DNA from: Amycolatopsis vancoresmycina
Lineage (GTDB): Bacteria > Actinomycetota > Actinomycetes > Mycobacteriales > Pseudonocardiaceae
Assembly: GCF_000716785.1 (NCBI RefSeq)
Contig: NZ_JNYY01000003.1
Span: forward strand, 379,797 to 443,796
DNA length: 64,000 nucleotides
Reading direction: 5' to 3'
Position numbers and translations under genes: made by a program. The notes under the pieces are model-generated. The model made no database searches. It was not told the DNA's origin and saw only the letters and a list, made by a program, of their open reading frames with translations. Below, one piece after another: positions 16,590-24,693 of this stretch; position 1 is the stretch's first letter, and every line of letters begins with the position of its first letter.

Positions 16590-16715
16590 GGACGACACGC
16601 GTACCCAGAAGGACGACACGCGTACCTCGATGGACGACACGAGCTGGCCGGGGTGCTGGGGGCCGTGTCGTCCGCCCAGGTACGCGTGTCGTCCGTGCAG
16701 GTACGCGTGTCGTCC
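16590..16715. repeat. Inverted array of 21-base-period repeats
   Basis: Three direct units begin at 16590, 16611 and 16632; the first two are perfect GGACGACACGCGTACC and the third keeps GGACGACAC. After a centre, three inverted units follow (GTGTCGTCC ending 16673, then perfect GGTACGCGTGTCGTCC at 16679-16694 and 16700-16715). Every unit is a 16-mer plus a 5-base spacer, giving an exact 21-base period. The array fills the whole gap between the convergent DUF1980 and zur genes and could fold into a long stem. It may act as a bidirectional terminator. Confidence 0.9.
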
Positions 16716-16721
16716 GGTGGG

Positions 16722-17135
16722 TCAGTGCTCGGCGCAGGTGCCGGTGATCTCCACCGTGTGGGAGATCTCCGAGAAGCCGTGCTCGGCCGCGATCTTCTCG
16801 GCCCAGCGCTCGACCGCCGGGCCCTCGACCTCGACCGTGCGCCCGCACAGCCGGCACACCAGGTGATGGTGGTGGTGGGCCGAGCACCGGCGGTAGATCG
16901 CCTCGCCCGAGTCCGTGCGCAGCACGTCGATCTCGCCGGCCTCGGACAGGGACTGCAGGGTGCGGTACACCGTCGTCAGGCCGATGCCGTCGCCGCGTTT
17001 GCGCAGCTCGTCGTGCAGTTCCTGGGCCGACCGGAAGTCGTCGATGGTGCTGAGCAGCTCGACGACCGCGGCCCGCTGCCGGGTGGATCGGCGCCCGGGC
17101 ACCGGGGCCTGGCTGCGCGACGGGGCCGTGTTCAT
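16722..17135 (-). CDS. zur: Fur-family zinc uptake regulator Zur
   Basis: A 137-residue Fur-family repressor. The winged helix (RSTRQRAAVVELLSTIDDF, then IGLTTVYRTLQSLSEAGEID) is followed by the metal-binding dimerisation region CSAHHHHHLVCRLCG. The structural zinc site uses C94, C97 and a C-terminal Cys at 134 in TGTCAEH. The order smtB-zur on one strand equals Rv2358-Rv2359 (SmtB-Zur/FurB) in M. tuberculosis, which favours Zur over iron Fur. ATG at 17135 overlaps the smtB stop by one base, so the two are translated together. Confidence 0.92.
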   Translation of the reverse strand: MNTAPSRSQAPVPGRRSTRQRAAVVELLSTIDDFRSAQELHDELRKRGDGIGLTTVYRTLQSLSEAGEIDVLRTDSGEAIYRRCSAHHHHHLVCRLCGRTVEVEGPAVERWAEKIAAEHGFSEISHTVEITGTCAEH

Positions 17136-17491
17136 CACTTTCCTTCCTGCACGTGGGCGACGGCGTCGACCACGATGTGCGCGAGGTGGTCGTCGGCGAG
17201 CCGGTAGACGACCTCGCGGCCGCGGCGCTCGCCCTGGACCACCCCGGCCGTCTTCAGCACCCGCAGGTGCTGGCTGATCAGCGGCTGCGCGACGTCGAGG
17301 GCGTCCACCAGCTCGTGCACGCACCGGTCGCCCTCGCGCAGCTGCAGCACGATCGCGATCCGGACCGGCGCCGCGAGGGCGCGCAGCAGGTCACCGGCGT
17401 CGCCGAGGACCGCGGGCGACAGCCGGGCCGGGGACGCCGGGGTGCACTCCGCGAGCCCCGGCCGGCCGTCGCTGCCGGTCACCGTCGCCAT
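17135..17491 (-). CDS. smtB: ArsR/SmtB-family metal-sensing repressor
   Basis: A 118-residue winged-helix repressor. The DNA-recognition region is DALDVAQPLISQHLRVLKTAGVV and the wing is GERRGREVVYRL. The C-terminal helix DDHLAHIVVDAVAH contains the D-x-H...H pattern of the alpha5 zinc site. In mycobacteria the homologue senses zinc and represses the smtB-zur operon. An ATGA...TCAT dyad near 17521-17537, about 30 bases upstream of the start, could be an operator but does not match a published box closely. Confidence 0.88.
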   Translation of the reverse strand: MATVTGSDGRPGLAECTPASPARLSPAVLGDAGDLLRALAAPVRIAIVLQLREGDRCVHELVDALDVAQPLISQHLRVLKTAGVVQGERRGREVVYRLADDHLAHIVVDAVAHVQEGK

Positions 17492-17758
17492 TCCCGCCTC
17501 CCACGCGCTCGTCCGCGACCATGAATTCCGTAGTCATTGCCGATAACGGCGCCGCCCATCCTAGTGTTCCCCCGGCCGTGACCTCCGCCTCGGCGCCGAG
17601 CTGCGGGGTACGGCCGGTCGTATTACCCCATCCGGGTGAGTTCGTGGGATATTGGCCCTTCCGCTTCGCATGCGGTGGCCGACGGTGCAAGGTTGTCGCG
17701 GAGAGTTTCGTCGCTTCTCGTACGCTGACGACCCGCCTGAGCAGAGCAGTGGGGAGAC

Positions 17759-18847
17759 ATGAGGCGTTTCGTGACGAGAGCGGCCGCCGTGACGGCCGTC
17801 GTGTTTCCGCTGGCCGGAGTGGGTGTCGCCGGGGCGCAGAGCCAGGCCGTCGACGAGAAGACCGGCCCGGTTTCGTTCGCGAACATCGCCTCGGTGCGGA
17901 TCGGGGCCGAAGGCCAGCGCGGTGGCGCCCTGATCACCGAAACGCAACGGTCGCCGCTGCTGCCCGGCCAGTCGAAGCTCGGCGCGGACCGCGTCTCGGT
18001 GCCCAAGGACGACGGCGAGCGCGCCACCTTCGGCGGGCACTACCAGATCGACCTCGGCCGTTACAGCGCGTCACAGAACCCGTACCCGCCGGGCGTCCCG
18101 AGCCGGGACCACAACGTCTTCGCCGCGCTGCAGGCCACCACCGTCCCCAACGCCGTCGCGGAAACGAACTACGCGCTGCGCGACAACTGGCAGGGCGGCG
18201 CCCGGCCGGTCGACAACACCGTGCTCGTCCTGGAGGGCGCCAAGACCTCGGTCGACTGCACCGGCCCCGCGAAACTTTCCTCGGCCGGCACGGTGACGCG
18301 GCTGTGGGTGCGCCAGGCCGGCGGCGGGCTCGGCATCGTCCCGATGCCCGGCGGCACCGCCGGCCTCCAGCTGTCGAACCTCCGGCTCGGCCCGCCCGGC
18401 GACATCGCGAACGCCGACCGGGCGACGACGGTCTCCGACGTCAAGCTGACCCGCGTCGCCGCCTTCGACCAGCTGATCCGCCAGGACGGCTGGCGCGGCG
18501 GCGACTTCACCGCGGTCGCCGGCTGGCGGATCGAGATCACCACCCACGTCAAGGACGCCCAGGGTGCCGCGCTGCAGGACGTGCGGACCACCATCGTCCT
18601 CGGCGGGGTCAGCTGCTCGGTGCCGAAGGGGTTCGTCGCGAAGGCCGCCGGTCCCACCGGCGGCGCGACCGCCACGCAGGCCCCCGTGCCGACCCAGGTC
18701 CCGGCCGGGTACCTGGGCGCGGCCGCGCCCGCCACGGACGGCGACGGCTCCCGCATCCCGCTCGGCCTCGGCCTGCTCTTCGGCGGGGTGTTCTTCGCCG
18801 CGGTCGCCCTGCTGCTCGGCCGGCGGCGCAAGTCCGGGACGGACTAG
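17759..18847 (+). CDS. Secreted, C-terminally membrane-anchored protein (SCO1860-like)
   Basis: A 362-residue exported protein. The signal peptide is residues 1-26 (RRFVTRAAAVTAVVFPLAG ending VAGAQS). The mature domain is beta-rich with one likely disulfide pair (Cys in TSVDCTGP and GVSCSVP). The C-terminus has a Pro/Thr-rich spacer, one transmembrane helix (IPLGLGLLFGGVFFAAVALLL) and a basic tail GRRRKSGTD, which is the architecture of a sortase substrate. No LPxTG- or LAETG-type pentapeptide is visible before the helix. It lies immediately upstream of two sortase-like genes (next GTG at 18848). The family assignment is tentative. Confidence 0.75.
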   Translation: MRRFVTRAAAVTAVVFPLAGVGVAGAQSQAVDEKTGPVSFANIASVRIGAEGQRGGALITETQRSPLLPGQSKLGADRVSVPKDDGERATFGGHYQIDLGRYSASQNPYPPGVPSRDHNVFAALQATTVPNAVAETNYALRDNWQGGARPVDNTVLVLEGAKTSVDCTGPAKLSSAGTVTRLWVRQAGGGLGIVPMPGGTAGLQLSNLRLGPPGDIANADRATTVSDVKLTRVAAFDQLIRQDGWRGGDFTAVAGWRIEITTHVKDAQGAALQDVRTTIVLGGVSCSVPKGFVAKAAGPTGGATATQAPVPTQVPAGYLGAAAPATDGDGSRIPLGLGLLFGGVFFAAVALLLGRRRKSGTD

Positions 18848-19489
18848 GTGCTGCGCACCGCGCTGGCCGCCGTCTCGGCGGCGCTGGCCGTGGCCGCCTT
18901 CGCGGCCGGGATCATCGTGCTGACCTGGCTGCCGCCGGCCACCACGTCGCTCGCCGCCGCGCCGCCGCCCGGCGCGCTGCCCGGCGAGGACGCGGCACCG
19001 GCCGTGCTGCCCGCCGACAGCGAGTCCGCCGCGCAGCAGCGTCCGGGCACGGTCCGGCTGCCCGGCGGCGCGACCGCTCGCCTGGTCCGCACCGAACTCA
19101 CCGGCACGGGCGTGCTGCCGATCCCGCGCGGCCTCGGCGACGCCGCCTGGTGGGGCGCCAAGCTGGGCGCGGCCCAGGGCGCGGCCCTGCTGTCGGGGCA
19201 CGTGAACTGGGAGGGGCGGCGCGGGCCGTTCGACGAGCTGTGGCGGATGCGCCAAGGCGACGAGGTCAGCGTCGTCGACGCGCGCGGCGGCCGCTGGGTC
19301 TACCGCGTGGACGACGTCGTCACGGTCCCGAAGGAGCTCCTGCCGGACCAGGCCGCCCGGTGGTTCGGGCAGGACGGCCCGCACCGGCTCGTGCTGGTCA
19401 CCTGCGGCGGCGACTACGTCGGCGGCACCGAGGGGTACGACGAGAACCGCCTGGTCACCGCCCGCCTGGTGACGCGCCCCACCGGCTGA
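18848..19489 (+). CDS. Class F sortase-like transpeptidase
   Basis: A 213-residue protein with an N-terminal membrane anchor (ALAAVSAALAVAAFAAGIIVL). The sortase core has the His in LLSGHVNWEG, the catalytic Cys in LVLVTCGGDY and the Arg in YDENRLV, spaced as in class E/F enzymes. GTG 18848 directly follows the stop of the anchored protein. Sortases cleave sorting signals and attach proteins to the wall; here the neighbouring candidate substrate lacks a standard signal, so the activity may be on another protein. Confidence 0.85.
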   Translation: MLRTALAAVSAALAVAAFAAGIIVLTWLPPATTSLAAAPPPGALPGEDAAPAVLPADSESAAQQRPGTVRLPGGATARLVRTELTGTGVLPIPRGLGDAAWWGAKLGAAQGAALLSGHVNWEGRRGPFDELWRMRQGDEVSVVDARGGRWVYRVDDVVTVPKELLPDQAARWFGQDGPHRLVLVTCGGDYVGGTEGYDENRLVTARLVTRPTG

Positions 19490-19569
19490 TCGGGTCCGGT
19501 GCAACCTCCCGCGGCCTTCGCGGCATGCCTGTCCGTGCACTGGACACGACAGCGAAGGAGCACATGCCC

Positions 19570-20223
19570 ATGCAGGAGCGGAACCCGGCGGAGCCGAAGA
19601 AGGGCTCCGGCCGCTGGTGGATCGTCGGCGTCGCCGGGGCGTTCGTGGTCGCGGCGCTGGTCGCGACCCTCCTCGTGTTCACCGGAAAGGATGAACCTGC
19701 GGTCGCGAACGGCGCCGGTGGGCCGGTCCCGGCCGCGAACCAGCCGTCCTCGCCGGCCACCGCGCAGGACACCGGCCGGGACCCGGCCCGGCTGTCCCTG
19801 CCCGGCGGCGGCACCGCGAAGCTGCTCCAGGAGGACCTCGACGCCTCGGGCGCGCTGAAGATCCCCGAGGGCCTCGACGAGGCCGCCTGGTGGGGCGCGA
19901 AGCTGGGTGCGGACCACGGCGTCGCGCTGCTGTCCGGGCACGTGAACTGGAAGGGCAGGAAGGGCCCGTTCGACGAGCTCTGGCGGGTCAAGCAGGGGCA
20001 GGAGGTCAAGCTGACCGACGCGGCGGGCGGCGCGTGGGTGTACCGGGTCGACGCCACGGAGACGATCCACAAGTCCGAGCTGGCCGGCCGGTCCGAGCAG
20101 CTGTTCGACCCGGACGGGCCGCACAAGCTGCTGCTGGTCACCTGCGGCGGCGAGTACGTCGGCGGCAGCGAGGGCTACGAGGACAACCGCGTCGTGACGG
20201 CGTCGCTGGTGTCGCGGCCGTAG
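19570..20223 (+). CDS. Class F sortase-like transpeptidase, second copy
   Basis: A 217-residue paralogue of the preceding gene; the two share PRGLGDAAWWGAKLGA-type sequence, SGHVNW, WVYRVD and VTCGGxYVGGxEGY. Catalytic His, Cys (LLVTCGGEYV) and Arg (EDNRVV) are all present. The anchor helix is WWIVGVAGAFVVAALVATLLVF. ATG 19570 is preferred over 19564 because AAGGAG at 19555-19560 is then 9 bases away. Tandem duplication is evident; divergence of the linkers suggests it is not very recent. Confidence 0.85.
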   Translation: MQERNPAEPKKGSGRWWIVGVAGAFVVAALVATLLVFTGKDEPAVANGAGGPVPAANQPSSPATAQDTGRDPARLSLPGGGTAKLLQEDLDASGALKIPEGLDEAAWWGAKLGADHGVALLSGHVNWKGRKGPFDELWRVKQGQEVKLTDAAGGAWVYRVDATETIHKSELAGRSEQLFDPDGPHKLLLVTCGGEYVGGSEGYEDNRVVTASLVSRP

Positions 20224-20311
20224 GCTCACCTGCGCGAAAAGCGGTGGGCCCCGGCCGATACCCTGGACGTTCCAGTCCTGAACCGTCCCCGCAAGCTTTT
20301 CGGAGCGTGGA

Positions 20312-21700
20312 GTGCCCACGAACACCATTGAGAAGATCATCAGCCTGTGCAAGCGCCGTGGTTTCGTCTTCGCCAGCGGAGAGATCTACGGCGGCACCCG
20401 CTCTGCGTGGGACTACGGGCCGCTCGGGGTCGAGCTCAAGGACAACATCAAGCGCCAGTGGTGGAAGACCGTCGTCCAGGGCCGTGACGACGTCGTCGGC
20501 CTCGACTCCTCGGTGATCCTGCCGCGGGAGGTCTGGGTCGCGTCCGGGCACGTCAACGTGTTCACCGACCCGCTGATCGAGTGCCTGTCGTGCCACAAGC
20601 GCTTCCGCGCCGACCAGCTCGCCGAGGAGTTCGCGGCGCGCACCGGCAAGGAGACCAGCGAGGACGACCTGTCCGAGGTGCCGTGCCCGAACTGCGGCAC
20701 GCGCGGCAAGTACACCCCGCCGCGGGACTTCAACATGATGCTGAAGACCTACCTCGGCCCGGTGGAGTCCGAAGAGGGCCTGCACTACCTCCGCCCGGAG
20801 ACCGCGCAGGGCATCTTCGTGAACTTCTCCAACGTCCAGACGACGTCGCGGAAGAAGCCGCCGTTCGGCATCGGCCAGATCGGCAAGTCCTTCCGCAACG
20901 AGATCACGCCGGGCAACTTCATCTTCCGGACGCGCGAGTTCGAGCAGATGGAGATGGAGTTCTTCGTCGAGCCGGGCGAGGACGAGCGCTGGCACCAGTA
21001 CTGGATCGACGAGCGCACGAAGTGGTACACGGACCTCGGCATCAAGGCCGACAACCTGCGCCACTACGAGCACCCGAAGGAAAAGCTCTCGCACTACGCG
21101 AAGCGCACCGTCGACATCGAGTACCGGTTCGCGTTCAACGCCGGTCAGGAGTGGGGCGAGCTCGAGGGCATCGCGAACCGCACCGACTTCGACCTGACGA
21201 CGCACTCGAACCACTCGGGCCAGGACCTGTCGTTCTTCGACCAGGCCTCGGGCCAGCGGTACCGGCCGTTCGTCATCGAGCCGGCGGCCGGTGTCGGCCG
21301 GTCGATGATGGCGTTCCTGGTGGACTCCTACGTCGAGGAAGAGGTGCCGAACGCCAAGGGCGGCACCGACATCCGCGTGGTGCTGAAGCTCGACCCGCGG
21401 CTGTCGCCGTTCAAGGTCGCGGTGCTGCCGCTGTCGCGCAACGCCGACCTGACCCCGAAGGCGAAGGAGGTCGCGGCCACCCTGCGCAAGCACTGGAACG
21501 TCGACTTCGACGACGCCCAGGCGATCGGCCGCCGCTACCGCCGCCAGGACGAGATCGGCACGCCGTACTGCGTCACGGTCGACTTCGACTCGCTCGAGGA
21601 CCAGGCCGTGACGGTGCGCGAGCGCGACTCGATGTCGCAAGAGCGGATCGCGATCGACAAGCTCGAGTCCTACCTGGCGGGCCGCCTCATCGGCTGCTGA
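20312..21700 (+). CDS. glyS: Glycyl-tRNA synthetase (class II, dimeric type)
   Basis: A 462-residue enzyme charging tRNA-Gly. The N-terminus NTIEKIISLCKRRGFVFASGEIYGG is typical. The zinc-binding insertion has CLSCHKRF and CPNCGTRG. Class II motif 2 is FRNEITPGNFIFRTREFEQMEMEFF and motif 3 AAGVGRSMMAFL. The C-terminal anticodon-binding domain starts at FKVAVLPLSRN. Start GTG 20312. It corresponds to Rv2357c, adjacent to smtB-zur in M. tuberculosis; here the sortase genes separate them. TACCCT at 20259-20264 is a possible -10. Confidence 0.96.
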   Translation: MPTNTIEKIISLCKRRGFVFASGEIYGGTRSAWDYGPLGVELKDNIKRQWWKTVVQGRDDVVGLDSSVILPREVWVASGHVNVFTDPLIECLSCHKRFRADQLAEEFAARTGKETSEDDLSEVPCPNCGTRGKYTPPRDFNMMLKTYLGPVESEEGLHYLRPETAQGIFVNFSNVQTTSRKKPPFGIGQIGKSFRNEITPGNFIFRTREFEQMEMEFFVEPGEDERWHQYWIDERTKWYTDLGIKADNLRHYEHPKEKLSHYAKRTVDIEYRFAFNAGQEWGELEGIANRTDFDLTTHSNHSGQDLSFFDQASGQRYRPFVIEPAAGVGRSMMAFLVDSYVEEEVPNAKGGTDIRVVLKLDPRLSPFKVAVLPLSRNADLTPKAKEVAATLRKHWNVDFDDAQAIGRRYRRQDEIGTPYCVTVDFDSLEDQAVTVRERDSMSQERIAIDKLESYLAGRLIGC

Positions 21701-21731
21701 CCCCCCCGGGGCCCGGGTACCCCTGACACCT

Positions 21732-21750
21732 GTCACGGCGAGGTCGTGAC
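21732..21750. promoter_or_regulatory. Dyad upstream of ABC exporter genes
   Basis: GTCACG (21732-21737) and CGTGAC (21745-21750) form an inverted repeat with a 7-base spacer, about 45 bases before the ABC ATPase ATG. It is a candidate operator for the DesR-like regulator encoded downstream; there is no direct evidence. Confidence 0.35.
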
Positions 21751-21794
21751 GCACGGTCTGGGGACCCGGGCCGCCCGGGCGGCAGCCTGGGGGC

Positions 21795-22727
21795 ATGCGA
21801 GAAACAGACACCCAGGCGGTGGCGGCGGGGGCCGCGGTCCACCTCACCGGCCTGCGGAAGCACTACGGCGAGGTCCACGCGGTCGACGGCGTCGACCTGA
21901 CCATCGCCCCGGGCGAGGTGGTCGCCCTGCTCGGCCCGAACGGCGCCGGCAAGTCCACCACCGTCGACATGATCCTGGGCCTGACCAGCCCAGGCGCCGG
22001 TGACGTGCGCGTGTTCGGCCGCCGTCCGATCGACGCCGTCCGGGCCGGGCTGATCGGCGCGATGCTGCAGGGCGGCGCCCTGATGGACGACCTGACCGTC
22101 GGGGAGACCGTCGGGATGGTCGCCGCGCTGCACCGCAAGCCGATGCCGGTGGCCGAGGCCCTGCGCGCCGCCGGTGTCGAGGAGCTGGCCGGCCGCCGCG
22201 CGAACAAGCTCTCCGGTGGCCAGAAGCAGCGCGTCCGCTTCGCCGTCGCCCTGGTCAGCAATCCCGACCTGCTGATCCTCGACGAGCCGACCGCGGCGAT
22301 GGACGTCGGCACGCGGCGCGAGTTCTGGCAGTCGATGTACTCCTTCACCGAGTCCGGCCGCACGGTCCTGTTCGCGACGCACTACCTCGAAGAGGCCGAG
22401 GAGTTCGCCGACCGGGTGGTGCTGATGCGCCGCGGCCGGATCGTCGCCGACGGGTCCGTCGCCGAGGTCCGCGCGCTGGCCGGCGGCCGCACCCTGCGCG
22501 CGGCCGTCCCGGGTGCCACCGACGCCGTCATCGCCGCGCTGCCCGGCGTCAAGGAGTTCGAGCTGCGCGGCGAGCGCGTCGCGATCTCCAGCGCCGACTC
22601 CGACGCCACGCTCTGGGCGCTCAAGGCCGCGGTGCCGGCCGTGCACGACGTCGAAATCAGCGCCGTCGGCCTCGAAGGCGCCTTCCTGTCCCTGACCGCC
22701 GACGAAACCGCGGAGCCCGTGCGATGA
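21795..22727 (+). CDS. ABC transporter ATP-binding protein (DesA/DrrA type)
   Basis: A 310-residue ABC-2 family ATPase. Walker A is LLGPNGAGKST (about residues 45-55), the signature is NKLSGGQKQRVRFA, Walker B is LLILDEPTAAMD and the H-loop is LFATHYLEEAEEFA. The C-terminal ~80 residues form the DrrA-like extension. It overlaps the permease ATG by four bases and lies with a DesK/DesR-like two-component system, the arrangement seen for membrane-fluidity or drug-responsive exporters. Substrate unknown. Confidence 0.92.
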   Translation: MRETDTQAVAAGAAVHLTGLRKHYGEVHAVDGVDLTIAPGEVVALLGPNGAGKSTTVDMILGLTSPGAGDVRVFGRRPIDAVRAGLIGAMLQGGALMDDLTVGETVGMVAALHRKPMPVAEALRAAGVEELAGRRANKLSGGQKQRVRFAVALVSNPDLLILDEPTAAMDVGTRREFWQSMYSFTESGRTVLFATHYLEEAEEFADRVVLMRRGRIVADGSVAEVRALAGGRTLRAAVPGATDAVIAALPGVKEFELRGERVAISSADSDATLWALKAAVPAVHDVEISAVGLEGAFLSLTADETAEPVR

Positions 22728-23464
22728 ACGCCACCTACCTGCTCACCGAGATCCGCCGGAACTTCCGGGCGCCGCGGTTCCTGGTCTTCGTGGTCGCCTT
22801 CCCGGTGCTGATGTTCCTGTTGCAGGCCAACGTCTTCACCAAGACCAGCGACCCCGAACACGCGAAGATCGCCGCCATCATCATGATCAACATGATGACC
22901 TTCGGCACCTTCGCCGCCGCCAACACCAGCGGCGGGCGGCTCGCACTGGAACGCGCGCTCGGCTGGCAGCGGCAGCTGCGGCTGACCCCGCTGACCGGGT
23001 TCGGCTACCTCGGCGGCAAAGCGCTGTCCGGGATGCTCGTCGGGCTGCCGGCGCTGATCCTCGTGCCGCTGCTGGCCGTGACCGCCGAGGGGGTGCACCT
23101 GGACGCGGCCGGCTGGGTCCGGATCTTCGCCGGTGTCTGGCTCGGCACGCTCCCGCTGGTCCTGCTCGGCCTGCTGATCGGGCAGTTCGGCACGCCGGAC
23201 TCGATGCAGCCGATCAGCATGATCGTCACCCTCGGCATGGGCTTCCTCGGCGGCCTGTGGATCCCGCTGGAGACGATGCCGTCCTGGATGCACGACGTCG
23301 CGCAGATCATGCCGACGTACTGGGTGCTGCAGGTGGTGCGGCCCGCGGTGACCACCGACATGGTGGTGTCGCTGCCGCAGGCGGCCGGCGTGCTCGGCGC
23401 GTGGACCGTCGTGCTCGGGGCGCTGGTGATCAGGCGTTACCGTAAGGACAGTGCCCGCGTCTGA
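22724..23464 (+). CDS. ABC-2 type transporter permease
   Basis: A 246-residue permease with six predicted helices, starting MNATYLLTEIRRNFRAPRFLVFVVAFPVLMFL. The ABC-2 signature region is LVLLGLLIGQFGTPDSMQPISMIV followed by GFLGGLWIPLETMPSWM, conserved in this family. It pairs with the ATPase just upstream (ATGA overlap) and is followed 26 bases later by the histidine kinase gene, so all four genes 21795-25295 probably form one operon. Confidence 0.9.
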   Translation: MNATYLLTEIRRNFRAPRFLVFVVAFPVLMFLLQANVFTKTSDPEHAKIAAIIMINMMTFGTFAAANTSGGRLALERALGWQRQLRLTPLTGFGYLGGKALSGMLVGLPALILVPLLAVTAEGVHLDAAGWVRIFAGVWLGTLPLVLLGLLIGQFGTPDSMQPISMIVTLGMGFLGGLWIPLETMPSWMHDVAQIMPTYWVLQVVRPAVTTDMVVSLPQAAGVLGAWTVVLGALVIRRYRKDSARV

Positions 23465-23490
23465 GGGCCCGACGAGGACGAGGAACGGCG

Positions 23491-24693
23491 ATGGCGGAGT
23501 CCGGCAGGCACCGGTTCGGGCTGAACAGCAGGGAAGCGTGGTGGGAGGACCCGTTCTCCGAACCGGAGGCCGGCGGCCCGGACCGGCTGCGCTGGCCGGT
23601 GCTGGGCGTGGTCTTCCTCCTGCCGTTCCTCATCCCGGCCACGAAGTCGCTGATCGCCGAGCCTGAGGTGACCACCGGGCTCGTCGCGGTCGGCGTGCTG
23701 ATCTACGCCTACGCGCTCTGCTACCTGGTGTTCCCCTTCGCCTTCCGGTGGCCCCGGCCGGCGAAGCTGGGCTTCGGCATCGGGATGAACCTGCTGGGCC
23801 TCGGCACGGTCGCGGCGGTGGGGTCCAGCCCGTTCATCCTGCTCTACGGCACCGCGGTGATGGTGTTCCTGGCCCCGCCCGCGTGGGCGGTCATCGTCGA
23901 CGTCCCGACGCTGCTGGTCGGCGCGCTGCTGCTGGGGCTGGCCGGCAAGTTCCAGGACGGCTACGGCGACCTCATCACGGTCGCTTCGGTGACGTTGGCG
24001 ATGTTCTTCATGGCCAACCTGGTCCGCGCGGTCCGGCGGCTCGAGCTGGCCAACAAGGAGATCGCCACCCTCGCCGTGACGAACGAACGCCAGCGCGTCG
24101 CCCGCGACCTGCACGACCTGCTCGGGCACAGCCTCACCACGATCACCGTCAAGGCGGGGCTGGCCCGGCGGGTGCTGGAGAGCGCCGGCGACATCCCGCG
24201 CGCGGTCGAGGAGATCCGCGAGGTCGAGAGCCTGACGCGCAGCGCGCTGTCCGACGTCCGCGCGACCGTGTCGGAATACCGCCAGGTGTCGCTGTCGGCG
24301 GAGCTCGTCGGCGCCCGGGCGGCGCTGCGGGCCGCGGAGATCGAGGCCGACCTGCCGCACGCGGTCGACAACGTCCGGCCGGAGTTCCAGACCCCGTTCG
24401 GGTACGTGCTGCGCGAAGCGATCACGAACGTGCTCCGGCACTCCGGGGCCAAGCAGGTCAAGGTGCGGCTGGGCAGCACCTGGCTGGAGGTCGAGGACGA
24501 CGGCCGGGCCACCGAGGTCGTCCGGGGCAACGGCCTGCGCGGGCTCGCCGAGCGGCTCGAGGCCGTCGGGGGCACGCTGCGGACGTCCGTCCGGTCCGGG
24601 GGAGGATTGCTGGTGCGGGCGGAGGTCCCGCAGCCCGAACCGCACGCGGCCACCCCGGCCGTGCGCGCCGAACCCGCGGGAGGACTCGCTTGA
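23491..24693 (+). CDS. NarL-type sensor histidine kinase (DesK-like)
   Basis: A 400-residue membrane kinase. About five hydrophobic segments occupy residues 30-180. HisKA_3 follows with NERQRVARDLHDLLGHSLTT (phospho-His about residue 206), then a HATPase_c domain with the N-box EAITNVLRHSGAKQV and G-box GNGLRGLAERLEAVGG. The absence of a large periplasmic domain suggests intramembrane sensing, as in DesK, which senses membrane fluidity. Its last codon overlaps the regulator start. ABC genes upstream are the likely output. Confidence 0.92.
   Translation: MAESGRHRFGLNSREAWWEDPFSEPEAGGPDRLRWPVLGVVFLLPFLIPATKSLIAEPEVTTGLVAVGVLIYAYALCYLVFPFAFRWPRPAKLGFGIGMNLLGLGTVAAVGSSPFILLYGTAVMVFLAPPAWAVIVDVPTLLVGALLLGLAGKFQDGYGDLITVASVTLAMFFMANLVRAVRRLELANKEIATLAVTNERQRVARDLHDLLGHSLTTITVKAGLARRVLESAGDIPRAVEEIREVESLTRSALSDVRATVSEYRQVSLSAELVGARAALRAAEIEADLPHAVDNVRPEFQTPFGYVLREAITNVLRHSGAKQVKVRLGSTWLEVEDDGRATEVVRGNGLRGLAERLEAVGGTLRTSVRSGGGLLVRAEVPQPEPHAATPAVRAEPAGGLA

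Noticed and set aside
16590..16715. CRISPR array
   Set aside because: The repeats are 16 bases with 5-base spacers and mirror symmetry; no cas genes are in the window.
17521..17545. Zur or SmtB operator before smtB
   Set aside because: ATGA...TCAT is too short and does not match known Zur or SmtB boxes; mentioned only as a possibility.
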